A stretch of DNA of 55,499 bases, from positions 1 through 55,499 of the IMG/VR virus record IMGVR_UViG_3300013094_000003. One strand, 5' to 3'. Source of the DNA: a virus. The position numbers were made by a program, and so were the translations under genes. Positions 24,370 to 31,847 of this stretch are shown here, piece by piece; within the stretch, counting starts at the first letter, position 1, and every line of letters begins with the position of its first letter. The notes below the pieces were generated by a model. The model was not told the origin of the DNA and searched no databases. It saw only the letters and a list, made by a program, of their open reading frames with translations.

Positions 24370-24409
24370 CATTTATTCAATGTATTGTAAACCTATTATC
24401 AAATAAATG
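24370..24409. promoter_or_regulatory. Inverted repeat upstream of the resolvase, candidate res subsite
   Basis: CATTTATT (24370-24377) and AATAAATG (24402-24409), 8-bp arms spanning 40 bp, 80 nt upstream of the resolvase start. A second partial inverted repeat, AACAAC and GTTGTT, lies at about 24320-24361. Resolvases bind a few such sites beside their own genes, so this is where a res site would be expected. Binding is not shown. Confidence 0.3.
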
Positions 24410-24724
24410 ACAAATTGTATAAAATTATTACTTTGTACGACTTTATTTATGTTTTGAGCGATTTTCTTTATTTTTTTGTAAATTCTCCAATGCCTGAGTT
24501 AATATGGCGATAAAGGCATTTTTTGCAGAAAAACGCAGGTTGAGCGCGCGTTTTAAATGAAATCGCACTTGACTTTAGGAGAGCAAAAGCACTTCTCCAA
24601 AAGTTTATGGGTTTTCCCCAGAAACTCATGGAAAGGCAAGTCTTCTCTATCTTGTAAGGTAATTAATTTAAGCGAAGTATGTAAAATCGCAGCGAAATGC
24701 ACAAAATCGCAGAAAAGTCAAAAA

Positions 24725-24872
24725 ATGAATTTTGTTTCTTGGAAATGAATTTTGTTTCTTAGTCTGAAAAAGCTTATTGTATAAGGGATAGAAGTTAAAA
24801 AATACTAAAAAAAAAGAATGAATTTTGTTTCTTGGAAATGAATTTTGTTTCTTGGGAATGAATTTCATTCTT
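24725..24872 (+). repeat. Iteron array ATGAATTTTGTTTCTT, two clusters
   Basis: Perfect 16-mers at 24725-24740, 24745-24760, 24818-24833 and 24838-24853, and a degenerate fifth copy at 24858-24872, where the sequence becomes a palindrome (GAATGAA-T-TTCATTC). The period within clusters is 20 bp (about two helical turns), with GGAA as spacer. This is the pattern of replication-initiator or partition-protein sites. Confidence 0.75.
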
Positions 24873-25068
24873 AGTCTTACTGATGCATATAAAAAATAGA
24901 TAAATCGACACATAACTTTTAGGATAGCCGAAAATCTAATCTTTTAAATAATTCCTATTTTCCCAGAAAAACCAGTCTACATATATCTTTTAGGCATCCC
25001 AAACAAGTACTTTTTCGGCACGAAAATCACATGTTCGCTCACACATTTTAAAAAAATACATTAGAATC

Positions 25069-25108
25069 ATTCCCCCTTAAATATTTCCACAGTTGGTGGT
25101 GGGGGAAT
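25069..25108. repeat. Inverted repeat ATTCCCCC / GGGGGAAT
   Basis: Perfect 8-bp arms 24 bp apart in an AT-rich setting, between the iterons and the long hairpin. The G/C runs stand out locally. Function unknown; could be a protein site or the stem of a small RNA. Confidence 0.4.
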
Positions 25109-25248
25109 ATGGCAAAAAAGTTACTCCCCGATTTTTAGGGATGTCCATGTATAAAATATTACAATAGTAAAATTATTTGTATTATTCTCAATTGACAGGA
25201 CTTGACAGTTTTTTAAGTGTTAGTTAACTTATCTGAGCTAATGGTGAG

Positions 25249-25346
25249 TGACATCATCGTTACAAGCAACCTCTCATGCTAGGGGTTATGTTATCTATAA
25301 ATGCCTCTGGCATGAAGGATATCATTGGTTTGTAACAACCATGTCA
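25249..25346 (+). ncRNA. Long structured hairpin, candidate leader RNA or small RNA
   Basis: TGACAT (25249-25254) pairs with ATGTCA (25341-25346); GTTACAA (25259-25265) with TTGTAAC (25330-25336); and TCATGCTAGGGG (25274-25285) with CCTCTGGCATGA (25304-25315), the last being a continuous 12-bp stem with G-U pairs. The apical loop is 18 nt. It follows TTGACA-like boxes near 25190-25205 and ends 37 nt before the ATG at 25384. Three stacked helices separated by small internal loops suggest selected RNA structure, though DNA cruciform binding is also possible. No Rfam family recognised. Confidence 0.5.
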
Positions 25347-25383
25347 CGGCCCCTGGCACTTTTTAATCAAACATAATTGGTAT

Positions 25384-25674
25384 ATGAAAAGCAATTGGGA
25401 GGATTGTATAACATCGCTAACGGCACAGTTAGAGATGGTAAACAAAAGTTTAGAAGAACGGCATAAGGAGGTACAAAAATATTTAGAAGAAAACCCTAAT
25501 TGTCATAATAAAGCTTTGTTATTGATAGCAGAGCAAAAAGCAGCTCAAAATGCTTTTCAGAGTTTAGAAGACAAAATACATGACATGATTATCTATTTAT
25601 GTCGTGCGATGACTGTAAGTAAAATGCACAGCTTAAGTAATTTAGTAGGGGAGGATAGCTATGAACTGGAATGA
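25384..25674 (+). CDS. Small coiled-coil protein
   Basis: 96 aa, helical, with heptad pattern in AQLEMVNKSLEERHKEVQKY and IAEQKAAQNAFQSLEDKIHD. No membrane segment. First gene of a three-gene rightward operon (this, a 36-aa membrane protein, a 266-aa protein) with overlapping ends, preceded by the long hairpin at 25249-25346. Function not recognised; the coupling suggests a complex of the three products. Confidence 0.6.
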   Translation: MKSNWEDCITSLTAQLEMVNKSLEERHKEVQKYLEENPNCHNKALLLIAEQKAAQNAFQSLEDKIHDMIIYLCRAMTVSKMHSLSNLVGEDSYELE

Positions 25675-25771
25675 TGATGACCCATTTATAAAATGGGGTA
25701 CGAGGATTTATGTTGTGTCAGTGCTTATTGGGATGCCGATAGCTTGTTATTTAATATTGGGGAAGTTATGA
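25661..25771 (+). CDS. 36-aa single-pass membrane protein
   Basis: Starts ATG 25661 with GGGGAGG at the right distance; overlaps the end of the coiled-coil gene by 14 nt and its TGA overlaps the next ATG as ATGA. Sequence: MNWNDDDPFIKWGTRIYVVS and then a hydrophobic helix (VLIGMPIACYLILGKL). The tight overlaps on both sides and the good ribosome-binding site argue for a real gene despite the size. It could be a small membrane effector (holin-like, toxin-like) or an anchor for its neighbours. Confidence 0.65.
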   Translation: MNWNDDDPFIKWGTRIYVVSVLIGMPIACYLILGKL

Positions 25772-26568
25772 GAAAAAAATCAAAAAACAATAATTACCAT
25801 ACAATTTTGGATTATCAAAAATTAGGAAATGAACTTGCACTTAGGTACTATAGTAATCCTGAGTACCTGAGGATTAAAAATTTATCAAAAGAAGAGTTAA
25901 ACCAATTACCACGTTCATTTTTAGACTATTTTGGTTCATCGTTTCCAGAAATTCTAACCATAACTGACCATTACCATGACATAGTTACTCCAGATGGCAG
26001 ACCTGATTATAGAACAATTGAAATTTTATATTTATTAACACAGTATCAGTATACTCTCCGTTCTGATTTCCCTGATGGATTTGTTGTATATAATGGCTTT
26101 AAAGTAAAGTTTTGGGATGGAGGAAATGATAATCTTATTTACCTAGGAGCTTTGCTAGAATTAGGAAGCAATTTAAATTTGCATTTATTATCTTATATAG
26201 TTACTGATGCTCCCTATAAAAAATTTCCATCTATAAAAAATTCTTATATCAAATTACAGGAGTTTTTCAATGAAACAGAAGAGAATATAAAACATGCTCT
26301 AGTTTCTTTACAAAACCTAAATTTAATAACTTTTTCCGAAGAAAATAATGGTGATCTAATTATTAACTTAAATAAAGATAATATTTTAAAATTAGAGAAA
26401 AAACATAGTAAATATTCTAATTTAGAAGAAGACATCAAAATTAATAACCATTATAAAGAACGTATTATACCAAAAACTCCCGCCTGTCCTCACTGCTTAA
26501 AAGAACTTAATATGGATAATATAAAATCTATACTAAAAAATTATGATGAAGAGGGAAACGAACTTTAG
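25768..26568 (+). CDS. Unknown 266-aa protein with possible zinc-binding pair
   Basis: Start at ATG 25768 chosen for the 4-nt overlap with the upstream micro-gene and GGGGAAG before it; a longer frame begins at 25693 but would overlap that gene entirely. Mostly helical; TEENIKHALVSLQNLNLITF (about 187-207) resembles the C-terminal helices of a winged helix; CPHC near residue 245 could be half of a zinc site. It might be a DNA-binding regulator or replication accessory. No family recognised. Confidence 0.6.
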   Translation: MRKKSKNNNYHTILDYQKLGNELALRYYSNPEYLRIKNLSKEELNQLPRSFLDYFGSSFPEILTITDHYHDIVTPDGRPDYRTIEILYLLTQYQYTLRSDFPDGFVVYNGFKVKFWDGGNDNLIYLGALLELGSNLNLHLLSYIVTDAPYKKFPSIKNSYIKLQEFFNETEENIKHALVSLQNLNLITFSEENNGDLIINLNKDNILKLEKKHSKYSNLEEDIKINNHYKERIIPKTPACPHCLKELNMDNIKSILKNYDEEGNEL

Positions 26569-26604
26569 TAAGCAGGATATAGAATCTATGCTAGAAAACT
26601 CTGA

Positions 26605-27165
26605 TTATGTGTATTTACCATAATAAGCTTTTATCTTATCATCATATTTCTTACATATTTTTTCAAATCCACTGCCTGCTTCTACTTTTATTTTGTCTAC
26701 ATCACTTTTTAAAAGCCAACGTTTACTTTTTTTATAGGAACTTTTAATCAAATTCCAACACGTAAGCTGATTAAGTTTTTGTAAACTTATATTTAAAATT
26801 TCAGCAGCTAATCTTACTGATATATATTCTTTTCCTTCTATCATTATTGTTGATACATCAGCTGGAATTGCATATTTTTCTCTTAGTTCTTTAAGCTTAA
26901 TATCCATTTCTTTTTTATATTGTGCCATTATAAGAGTTTCCTTTTCAGCAAACTCTTTTATTAGTAATTCACTTTCTTTGTGAAAAATTACTAAATTTTC
27001 AACATTAACCTTTTTTATAAAATTTTTGTTTTTTATTTTATATTTAAAACTGTAAAGATATCTAATTAGTTTAATATTTTTACTCTTTAAAATTTCCGCA
27101 GCTTCTTTTAAGCTTACATACTCCTCGCCTTCTATTATCAAGGGATTAGTTATATTATTTTTCAT
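26605..27165 (-). CDS. Protein with two HTH (MerR/excisionase-like) repeats
   Basis: 186 aa made of two similar units: IEGEEYVSLKEAAEILKSKN (about 10-30) continuing to FIKKVNVENL, and IEGKEYISVRLAAEILNISL (about 108-128) continuing to RWLLKSDVDKI. Each is a helix-turn-helix of the excisionase (HTH_17) type followed by a helix. The first unit and the linker KESELLIKEFAEK are homologous to the C-terminal extension of the MFS transporter at 27434-29143. Probably a DNA-binding regulator, perhaps of the transporter operon, though the HTH could also bind protein. Confidence 0.65.
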   Translation of the reverse strand: MKNNITNPLIIEGEEYVSLKEAAEILKSKNIKLIRYLYSFKYKIKNKNFIKKVNVENLVIFHKESELLIKEFAEKETLIMAQYKKEMDIKLKELREKYAIPADVSTIMIEGKEYISVRLAAEILNISLQKLNQLTCWNLIKSSYKKSKRWLLKSDVDKIKVEAGSGFEKICKKYDDKIKAYYGKYT

Positions 27166-27181
27166 ATAGACATTATTATAT

Positions 27182-27427
27182 TTACAAATATTTTTTTAGT
27201 TCACACAAAAACTGGTTTTGACCTAATCTATCAGTAACCCCAAATTCTTTAAACTCGTTTTCTAAGAAGTTAACAACACTTACAGCAAAACCCCTCGGCA
27301 CTACCACCCACTCATCATCAGTTTTAGATTTAATCCACATTGACAAATCATGAGTTGATATCTCTTTATCTATAATCTTAACTAAATCAGTTATTTCTTC
27401 TTTTTTAATTTTGTAATCATTTATCAT
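27182..27427 (-). CDS. Small unknown protein (paralogue of 18432-18680)
   Basis: 81 aa, containing STHDLSMWIKSKTDDEWVVV and ending ELKKYL, the same scaffold as the protein at 18432. It lies between the transporter fusion (6 nt upstream) and the double-HTH gene in one leftward operon. Having one copy in the recombination operon and one in the transporter operon suggests a generic adaptor or regulator. Function unknown. Confidence 0.65.
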   Translation of the reverse strand: MINDYKIKKEEITDLVKIIDKEISTHDLSMWIKSKTDDEWVVVPRGFAVSVVNFLENEFKEFGVTDRLGQNQFLCELKKYL

Positions 27428-27433
27428 TATATT

Positions 27434-29143
27434 TTACCTAATTTTTGCATAATATTCATCTCTTAATTCTTTAATTGCTTTTAACTTTTGGTTTTTAATT
27501 TCTTTTTCTATAAAGACTCTTTTTTCAGCACTTCCTTTTACCATAAACTTACTTTTTATAGCAAATTCTTTGCGTAAAAATTCTAATTTTTGATTAAATT
27601 CTTTATAATTTTCTACATTAATTTTTTTAATCCAAATTTTATCTTTGATTTTTAAATATTTTAAAAGTGGGTCTCTATAAATCTGGTAAACTGATTTAAA
27701 TTTTATCTTTAAAAGCCAAGCACATTGTCTTAAATCTACATATTCTTCGTTGTCGATTATTGTAAATTCACCTTCTTGTTTTTTTAATTCTGATTCCACC
27801 ATCTCGAGTTTTTCTAAATTTTTTACCTCTGTTTGTATTTCTAGGGCTTTTTCTTTCTTATCAAAAAAGAATAATGCTATAGTATAGCCAATTAATGTTG
27901 GAATAAATAAAACTGATAATCCAAAATGTCCGAACCATTCTATTAAGTAAATAAGCCCAAATGAAGTTATAGCAAACATAAATCCTCTTCCTAAAGAATA
28001 TTGAAGACCAGCAGATGTAAAACGTTGTAATATGTTAATATGTTTGTAAAATATTGAAAAAGCTGGGAGTCCATGAAGAGCAAATAATGTTATTCCTACT
28101 TGAATTAGAGTTAATTGATAAGGTTCACTGACATTATTTAATAGGAAAGGTAATAGAATTACTAATACTGCTGATATAACAAGCTGTATTTTTAATATTC
28201 TTAGCGGATGTATGTAATAACTAGCTACCATCAAAAATACTATTCTAAAGATCTCTAATAAAGAAATAAAAAAATTATGATGAATTATCTCAGCAGATGA
28301 ATAATTAAAAAAGTTTTTAAATAAAATTCCGCAGTGAATGTAAATAAAATAATAATATAACGGAAAAACAGCTTGAATTATAAATAAAGCAAATAAAACT
28401 TTTTTATCAGACTGGTGTTTTTTCGTGTTTTTTACTAAAATTTTTGCTTCTTTTATTGAAATATTCATAGTTTCTACAAGAGTATCTATCTTATATTTAA
28501 TACTAGAGAAGTCATGACTTTCAACAAGTGATTTTCGTGCCTGCATTCCAACTATCGCAACTATTCCCCCTATCCAAAAAGCAATCCGCCAATCAAATCC
28601 TTGTGTCGTTACTAAAGAGGCTATCCCTAAAGCGAAAGTTCCACCTAATGCTCCAAATAAAGAGGTAATTCCTGATAATGGATATTGTATAGGAGGTCTT
28701 GAAGTTTCCATAAGATAAAGATCACAACTTGTTATTTCTCCTACTGATGAGATGCTTTGTAATATTCGACATAAAGAAATCCCTACAGAAGCGCCAATAC
28801 CAATTTGAGCATAGGTAGGTAAATTAGCCATAATTACACAGGTACCTCCCATAATCATAGTTGTTATAGATAGTACTATTGTACGTCCAAAATTATCTCC
28901 TATTTTACCGAATATCCAAGCCCCTAATGGTCTAAATGCAAATGTTGTAGTAATTGAGGCAGCAGTTACCCATTTCATTATCTGGGGATTATTGATATCA
29001 AAAAATAGTTCATTAAGTAGTACACCCATATGAACGTACAACATTAAATCGGCGTATTCTAGGAAAGTTCCAAATGATAATAAGGCAACAGCTTTTTTCA
29101 AAAGTGGAGACAAAGAATGGCTTGGAAGTGTTTTTATTTTCAT
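27434..29143 (-). CDS. ProP-like MFS transporter fused to a C-terminal HTH-like domain
   Basis: 569 aa. Residues 1 to about 430 are a metabolite:H+ symporter (ProP-type) MFS transporter with 12 expected helices: FGTFLEYADLMLYVHMGVLL, the A-loop motif GKIGDNFGRT, the second-half GRGFMFAITSFG. Rickettsiae carry many ProP copies. After a short coiled linker (KALEIQTEVKNLEKLEMVES) a soluble domain begins near residue 462: IDNEEYVDLRQCAWLLKIKF, then IKKINVENYKEF, homologous to the HTH unit of the gene at 26605. The whole gene is one open frame with no frameshift. The fusion may let substrate uptake signal to DNA or to a partner; that is inference. Confidence 0.85.
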   Translation of the reverse strand: MKIKTLPSHSLSPLLKKAVALLSFGTFLEYADLMLYVHMGVLLNELFFDINNPQIMKWVTAASITTTFAFRPLGAWIFGKIGDNFGRTIVLSITTMIMGGTCVIMANLPTYAQIGIGASVGISLCRILQSISSVGEITSCDLYLMETSRPPIQYPLSGITSLFGALGGTFALGIASLVTTQGFDWRIAFWIGGIVAIVGMQARKSLVESHDFSSIKYKIDTLVETMNISIKEAKILVKNTKKHQSDKKVLFALFIIQAVFPLYYYFIYIHCGILFKNFFNYSSAEIIHHNFFISLLEIFRIVFLMVASYYIHPLRILKIQLVISAVLVILLPFLLNNVSEPYQLTLIQVGITLFALHGLPAFSIFYKHINILQRFTSAGLQYSLGRGFMFAITSFGLIYLIEWFGHFGLSVLFIPTLIGYTIALFFFDKKEKALEIQTEVKNLEKLEMVESELKKQEGEFTIIDNEEYVDLRQCAWLLKIKFKSVYQIYRDPLLKYLKIKDKIWIKKINVENYKEFNQKLEFLRKEFAIKSKFMVKGSAEKRVFIEKEIKNQKLKAIKELRDEYYAKIR

Positions 29144-29295
29144 AATTTTAACTTTATTTACTTTGTTACAATCTGCATTTATATCAAAAAATTTTAAATT
29201 AAGCTAGGCAAAATTATTAGTAAATTTTTGCCATCTGTTTTTTATAAATATTATGCAATATAATTACCACTTCTTTTATTAAAGATATTAATTAC

Positions 29296-29694
29296 ATGAG
29301 TAAATGGGACATAAAGATAGAACAAAGTATTATCGGAATAAAGGTAAAATGTGTAAAAAAGGATAAATTAAGAAAAAGTTTTAAAACTTTACAATATGTA
29401 ATTGATGTATTGATGGAACTATCTAAAGAACTAAATCAATTTCCTATAAAACTTGATGATTTAGCAGACAAAATAAAGAGACATAATAGAAATGTACAAA
29501 AATATATAAGCATACTGGAAATATATGGATTTATTATAAAAAGTTATGACTCTGAGAGGTTATGTATAACACTTATAAAATATTCAACCAATATAGAATC
29601 AATAATTTGCCCTATAGATCATTTAGTAGAAAAAATAAAAAGTCTTATCGAAGAAGAAAATTCTAAATTTAATAACATAGAAAAGGTTTTATGA
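29296..29694 (+). CDS. Small winged-helix-like protein, first gene of the early operon
   Basis: 132 aa, basic. QFPIKLDDLADKIKRHNRNV followed by QKYISILEIYGFIIKSYDSE has the helix-turn-helix-wing order of a winged helix. It opens the long rightward operon with tight overlaps to two micro-genes and the 617-aa gene. It could be an early regulator or helper of the initiator. No close family recognised. Confidence 0.6.
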   Translation: MSKWDIKIEQSIIGIKVKCVKKDKLRKSFKTLQYVIDVLMELSKELNQFPIKLDDLADKIKRHNRNVQKYISILEIYGFIIKSYDSERLCITLIKYSTNIESIICPIDHLVEKIKSLIEEENSKFNNIEKVL

Positions 29695-29846
29695 TTTACC
29701 TCCTCTCCCCCCTCCTCAAAAGAATCCGCCACTTACTAGCATCAAGAGCCGAACACAAACGCCTTAAGGAAATAAGGAAAGCTTTGCAAAGCTACGGCTT
29801 AAGACGGGGATTTAACCGGAATAATAATAACAAAGGTAATTTATGA
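29691..29846 (+). CDS. 51-aa basic micro-protein
   Basis: ATG 29691 overlaps the preceding stop (ATGA) and its own TGA overlaps the next ATG (ATGA). Sequence begins MIYLLSPLLKRIRHLLASRA and is rich in Arg/Lys (EHKRLKEIRKALQSYGLRRG). The DNA is less AT-rich than its neighbours and includes the perfect palindrome GCTTTGCAAAGC (29781-29792) flanked by related CCTTAAG and CTTAAG. The overlaps support real translation; function unknown. Confidence 0.55.
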   Translation: MIYLLSPLLKRIRHLLASRAEHKRLKEIRKALQSYGLRRGFNRNNNNKGNL

Positions 29847-29992
29847 CTCCACAAAGACAGGAAGATATCAAAACAATAGCATCTCGCATACGTAGGATTG
29901 TGAAAGGAACAGAAGGGATGCCTATGTACACTAACTTCTGGGACGATTTAGATACATTATTGCACTTGATTTTAGAGGAAAAAGGTGAGTAA
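29843..29992 (+). CDS. 49-aa micro-protein
   Basis: ATG 29843 in an ATGA overlap, stop TAA 29990-29992; the next gene starts with GTG at 29985. Sequence: MTPQRQEDIKTIASRIRRIV then KGTEGMPMYTNFWDDLDTLL. Short helical protein; the overlaps on both ends make it part of a coupled run. Function unknown. Confidence 0.55.
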   Translation: MTPQRQEDIKTIASRIRRIVKGTEGMPMYTNFWDDLDTLLHLILEEKGE

Positions 29993-31838
29993 GGCCGTAA
30001 AAACAAATACTCCTACTCTTACCAATAAACAGCAATTATATAAAATTGTTGTGGATTCAAGAGGTAATCCTGACGCATTGGCTATTAACTTATATTGGGA
30101 TGAGTTTAGATCATGGTATAACCATAAGAAGATACATACAAGTAGTAAGATAATAAGAATCCCTAAATTATATAAGTATGGAGTATATGCCTCTTATAAA
30201 GAGTTAGCCGAAAAATATGGAGTTACGACCGATACTATTAGAAGGAAAATAGTTAAGCTAGAAGAACTAGAGTTATTAAGTAGAGATTTTTATACAAATA
30301 AAGAAAACCATAAAGTTTTATACAATCAACTAATTATTTACATCTGGCAACAAACTCCTCATTTTTTTAATCCTATAGGGCTTGATAGGATGCTTATTGA
30401 GGAGTTAACGCCATCAACAAATCACGAATATATATCATCAAAATATAATAATGAAAACAAAGAGGCCTATAAACAAAATCAGCACACCCCCCCTGTTGAA
30501 TTTAAGGATACCCCTCTCCTTACAAATAAGGACACCCCCTATACTGAAATTAAGGATATTATAACCCAAGAAAATAAGGATACCCCAATACCCTTGCAAG
30601 TTAGTAATTCCTTAGGGTTGGAGGTAGAGAGGGGTATACTTACAAATCAGCACACCCCTCTCCTTACCGGTAAGGATACAAATATACTAAGAGTAAATAA
30701 TCTCTATACCTTTGGTATAGAGAGATTATTTACGGTATATAATATTAATAATAATACGCACGCGCGGATATTTACCGATAAAAACGATAAAACTGATTTT
30801 GTTGATAAAAATAATAACATTGATCAATCAGTTCATACAAATTCTGTAGAAACAAAAATTTTAAACTCTAAAAAAGAATCTAGTTACGCAGATTTTGCTT
30901 TTGGCTCTCTTGCGAAGCCAACGCAATCTGCTGTTGATGAATGGGAAGAAAATGAAACAAAAGAACTTGCAGTTTTGCTAGATAATGATTGCATTACTGA
31001 TCCTGTAATTCCGATAGACCACGAAGAAATTGTTGATGATGAACAAGCAACCCGAAAAATGCTACTCTCTAAAGCTCTGTGGAGTACTTTTGGCGAGCAG
31101 CGATCAGGCGAGATACAAGATGATTACAAGTTTGTAGAAACAGAACCGCACAAGGTCTGTATTCAAACCGAAGAAATGCGGTTAAACGATATTGAAAAAG
31201 CTAAAATACGGAAAGCTATTCAGTCTGTCTACGGCGAGGATGTAACGATAGCAATGCAGATAATCGCTCCGGTAGAAAATGAACCGATACCTAGTGATGA
31301 AGATGCTAACTTAGAATATTCGGTAAGTAAGCCTAATTGGCTTAATTTTAAATCTGTAATAAAAAATCATTCTTTGTTTGCTGCCTTAAATAATCCGTCA
31401 TTAAAGATTACTGAGGAGTCACTTGAAAAAATTATCATAGAGGGGGTAGCATTTCTTATTGAAAGGATAATCGAGCCTGGAAGTTTAGAAGAGCTTGAGA
31501 ATGCTATTTTAAAAACAGGTTTGACTTTAGAATTACACACTAAAAACGTTCATCCTGAGTATAAAAATTTTGAAAAACAACCAATTGTTTTAACTCCTGA
31601 AAAGGTACTAGAGGATAAAGCATGGTTATCGAACATAAGAATAGCTGAGTTACAAAAGTCAAATACAACTGGAAGGTTTATTGAGGTTAGGGAAGAAGAG
31701 CCGGTAAATGATTATGATAGTGAGTCGACTACAAAATGTAGTCAACTGAAATTAACAGCAAGAGAAGAAGCAATTGTTAATAATTTTAATGATATGGAAT
31801 TGTTGGCCTTAATAGAAAAACAAGCAAGTCAAGCATAG
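29985..31838 (+). CDS. Replication initiator-like protein with internal origin iterons
   Basis: 617 aa from GTG 29985 (GAGGAAAAAG before it). N-terminal winged helix: YGVYASYKELAEKYGVTTDT then IRRKIVKLEELELLSR (about 62-105), followed by TPHFFNPIGLDRMLIEELTP, a segment I associate with Rickettsia plasmid DnaA-like proteins. The middle (about 165-235) repeats the peptide (N/F)(K/Q)(D/H)TP; its DNA is an iteron array. The C-terminal half has LWSTFGEQRSGEIQDDYKFV and EMRLNDIEKAKIRKAIQSVY, possibly a helicase- or DnaA-interaction domain. The layout (DNA-binding domain, iterons within the gene, C-terminal interaction domain) parallels lambda O. It should open the phage's own origin. Confidence 0.65.
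   Translation: MSKAVKTNTPTLTNKQQLYKIVVDSRGNPDALAINLYWDEFRSWYNHKKIHTSSKIIRIPKLYKYGVYASYKELAEKYGVTTDTIRRKIVKLEELELLSRDFYTNKENHKVLYNQLIIYIWQQTPHFFNPIGLDRMLIEELTPSTNHEYISSKYNNENKEAYKQNQHTPPVEFKDTPLLTNKDTPYTEIKDIITQENKDTPIPLQVSNSLGLEVERGILTNQHTPLLTGKDTNILRVNNLYTFGIERLFTVYNINNNTHARIFTDKNDKTDFVDKNNNIDQSVHTNSVETKILNSKKESSYADFAFGSLAKPTQSAVDEWEENETKELAVLLDNDCITDPVIPIDHEEIVDDEQATRKMLLSKALWSTFGEQRSGEIQDDYKFVETEPHKVCIQTEEMRLNDIEKAKIRKAIQSVYGEDVTIAMQIIAPVENEPIPSDEDANLEYSVSKPNWLNFKSVIKNHSLFAALNNPSLKITEESLEKIIIEGVAFLIERIIEPGSLEELENAILKTGLTLELHTKNVHPEYKNFEKQPIVLTPEKVLEDKAWLSNIRIAELQKSNTTGRFIEVREEEPVNDYDSESTTKCSQLKLTAREEAIVNNFNDMELLALIEKQASQA
30477..30680 (+). repeat. Iteron array inside the initiator gene (candidate phage origin)
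   Basis: 14-bp motif AAKMAGSAYACCCC: AATCAGCACACCCC at 30477-30490 and 30645-30658, TTTAAGGATACCCC at 30501-30514, AATAAGGACACCCC at 30525-30538, AATAAGGATACCCC at 30573-30586. TCTCC follows two copies. An inverted copy is GAGAGGGGTATACTTAC (30627-30643), and degenerate copies lie at 30549-30558 and 30669-30680. The DNA identity exceeds what the peptide repeats require. Confidence 0.75.
30694..30732. repeat. 39-bp hairpin beside the internal iterons
   Basis: TAAATAATCTCTATACC (30694-30710), loop TTT, GGTATAGAGAGATTATTTA (30714-30732): 17 paired bases with a 2-nt bulge. It lies inside coding sequence, 14 bp after the last iteron, and is followed by an A/T-rich stretch (30733-30840). A hairpin and AT-rich block next to iterons is typical of origins with a DNA unwinding element or a primosome loading site. 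Confidence 0.7.
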
Positions 31839-31847
31839 GAGGAGTAA

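Larger units (their letters stand above)
24291..25383. other. 1.1-kb non-coding region: candidate plasmid origin and RNA leader
   Basis: No convincing gene lies here on either strand; short open frames at 24557-24748 and 24668-24913 run through repeats. The stretch holds the resolvase upstream region, two AAAATCGCAG repeats (24683-24692, 24703-24712), an array of ATGAATTTTGTTTCTT iterons (24725-24872), an inverted repeat ATTCCCCC/GGGGGAAT (25069-25076, 25101-25108) and a long hairpin (25249-25346) before a small-gene operon. The combination of iterons, inverted repeats and AT-rich sequence is what one expects of a plasmid replication origin or partition site. Confidence 0.5.

Noticed and set aside
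24683-24872. CRISPR array
   Set aside because: Repeat units are 16-20 bp with 4-bp spacers and there are no cas genes; this is an iteron pattern.
24557-24913. Open frames of 63 aa (+) and 81 aa (-) in the iteron region
   Set aside because: They run through the direct repeats, have no ribosome-binding site and encode repeat-derived peptides (MNFVSWK, KQNSFPRNKIH).
25084-25091. DnaA box (TTTCCACA)
   Set aside because: At least two mismatches to TTATNCACA and no further boxes nearby.
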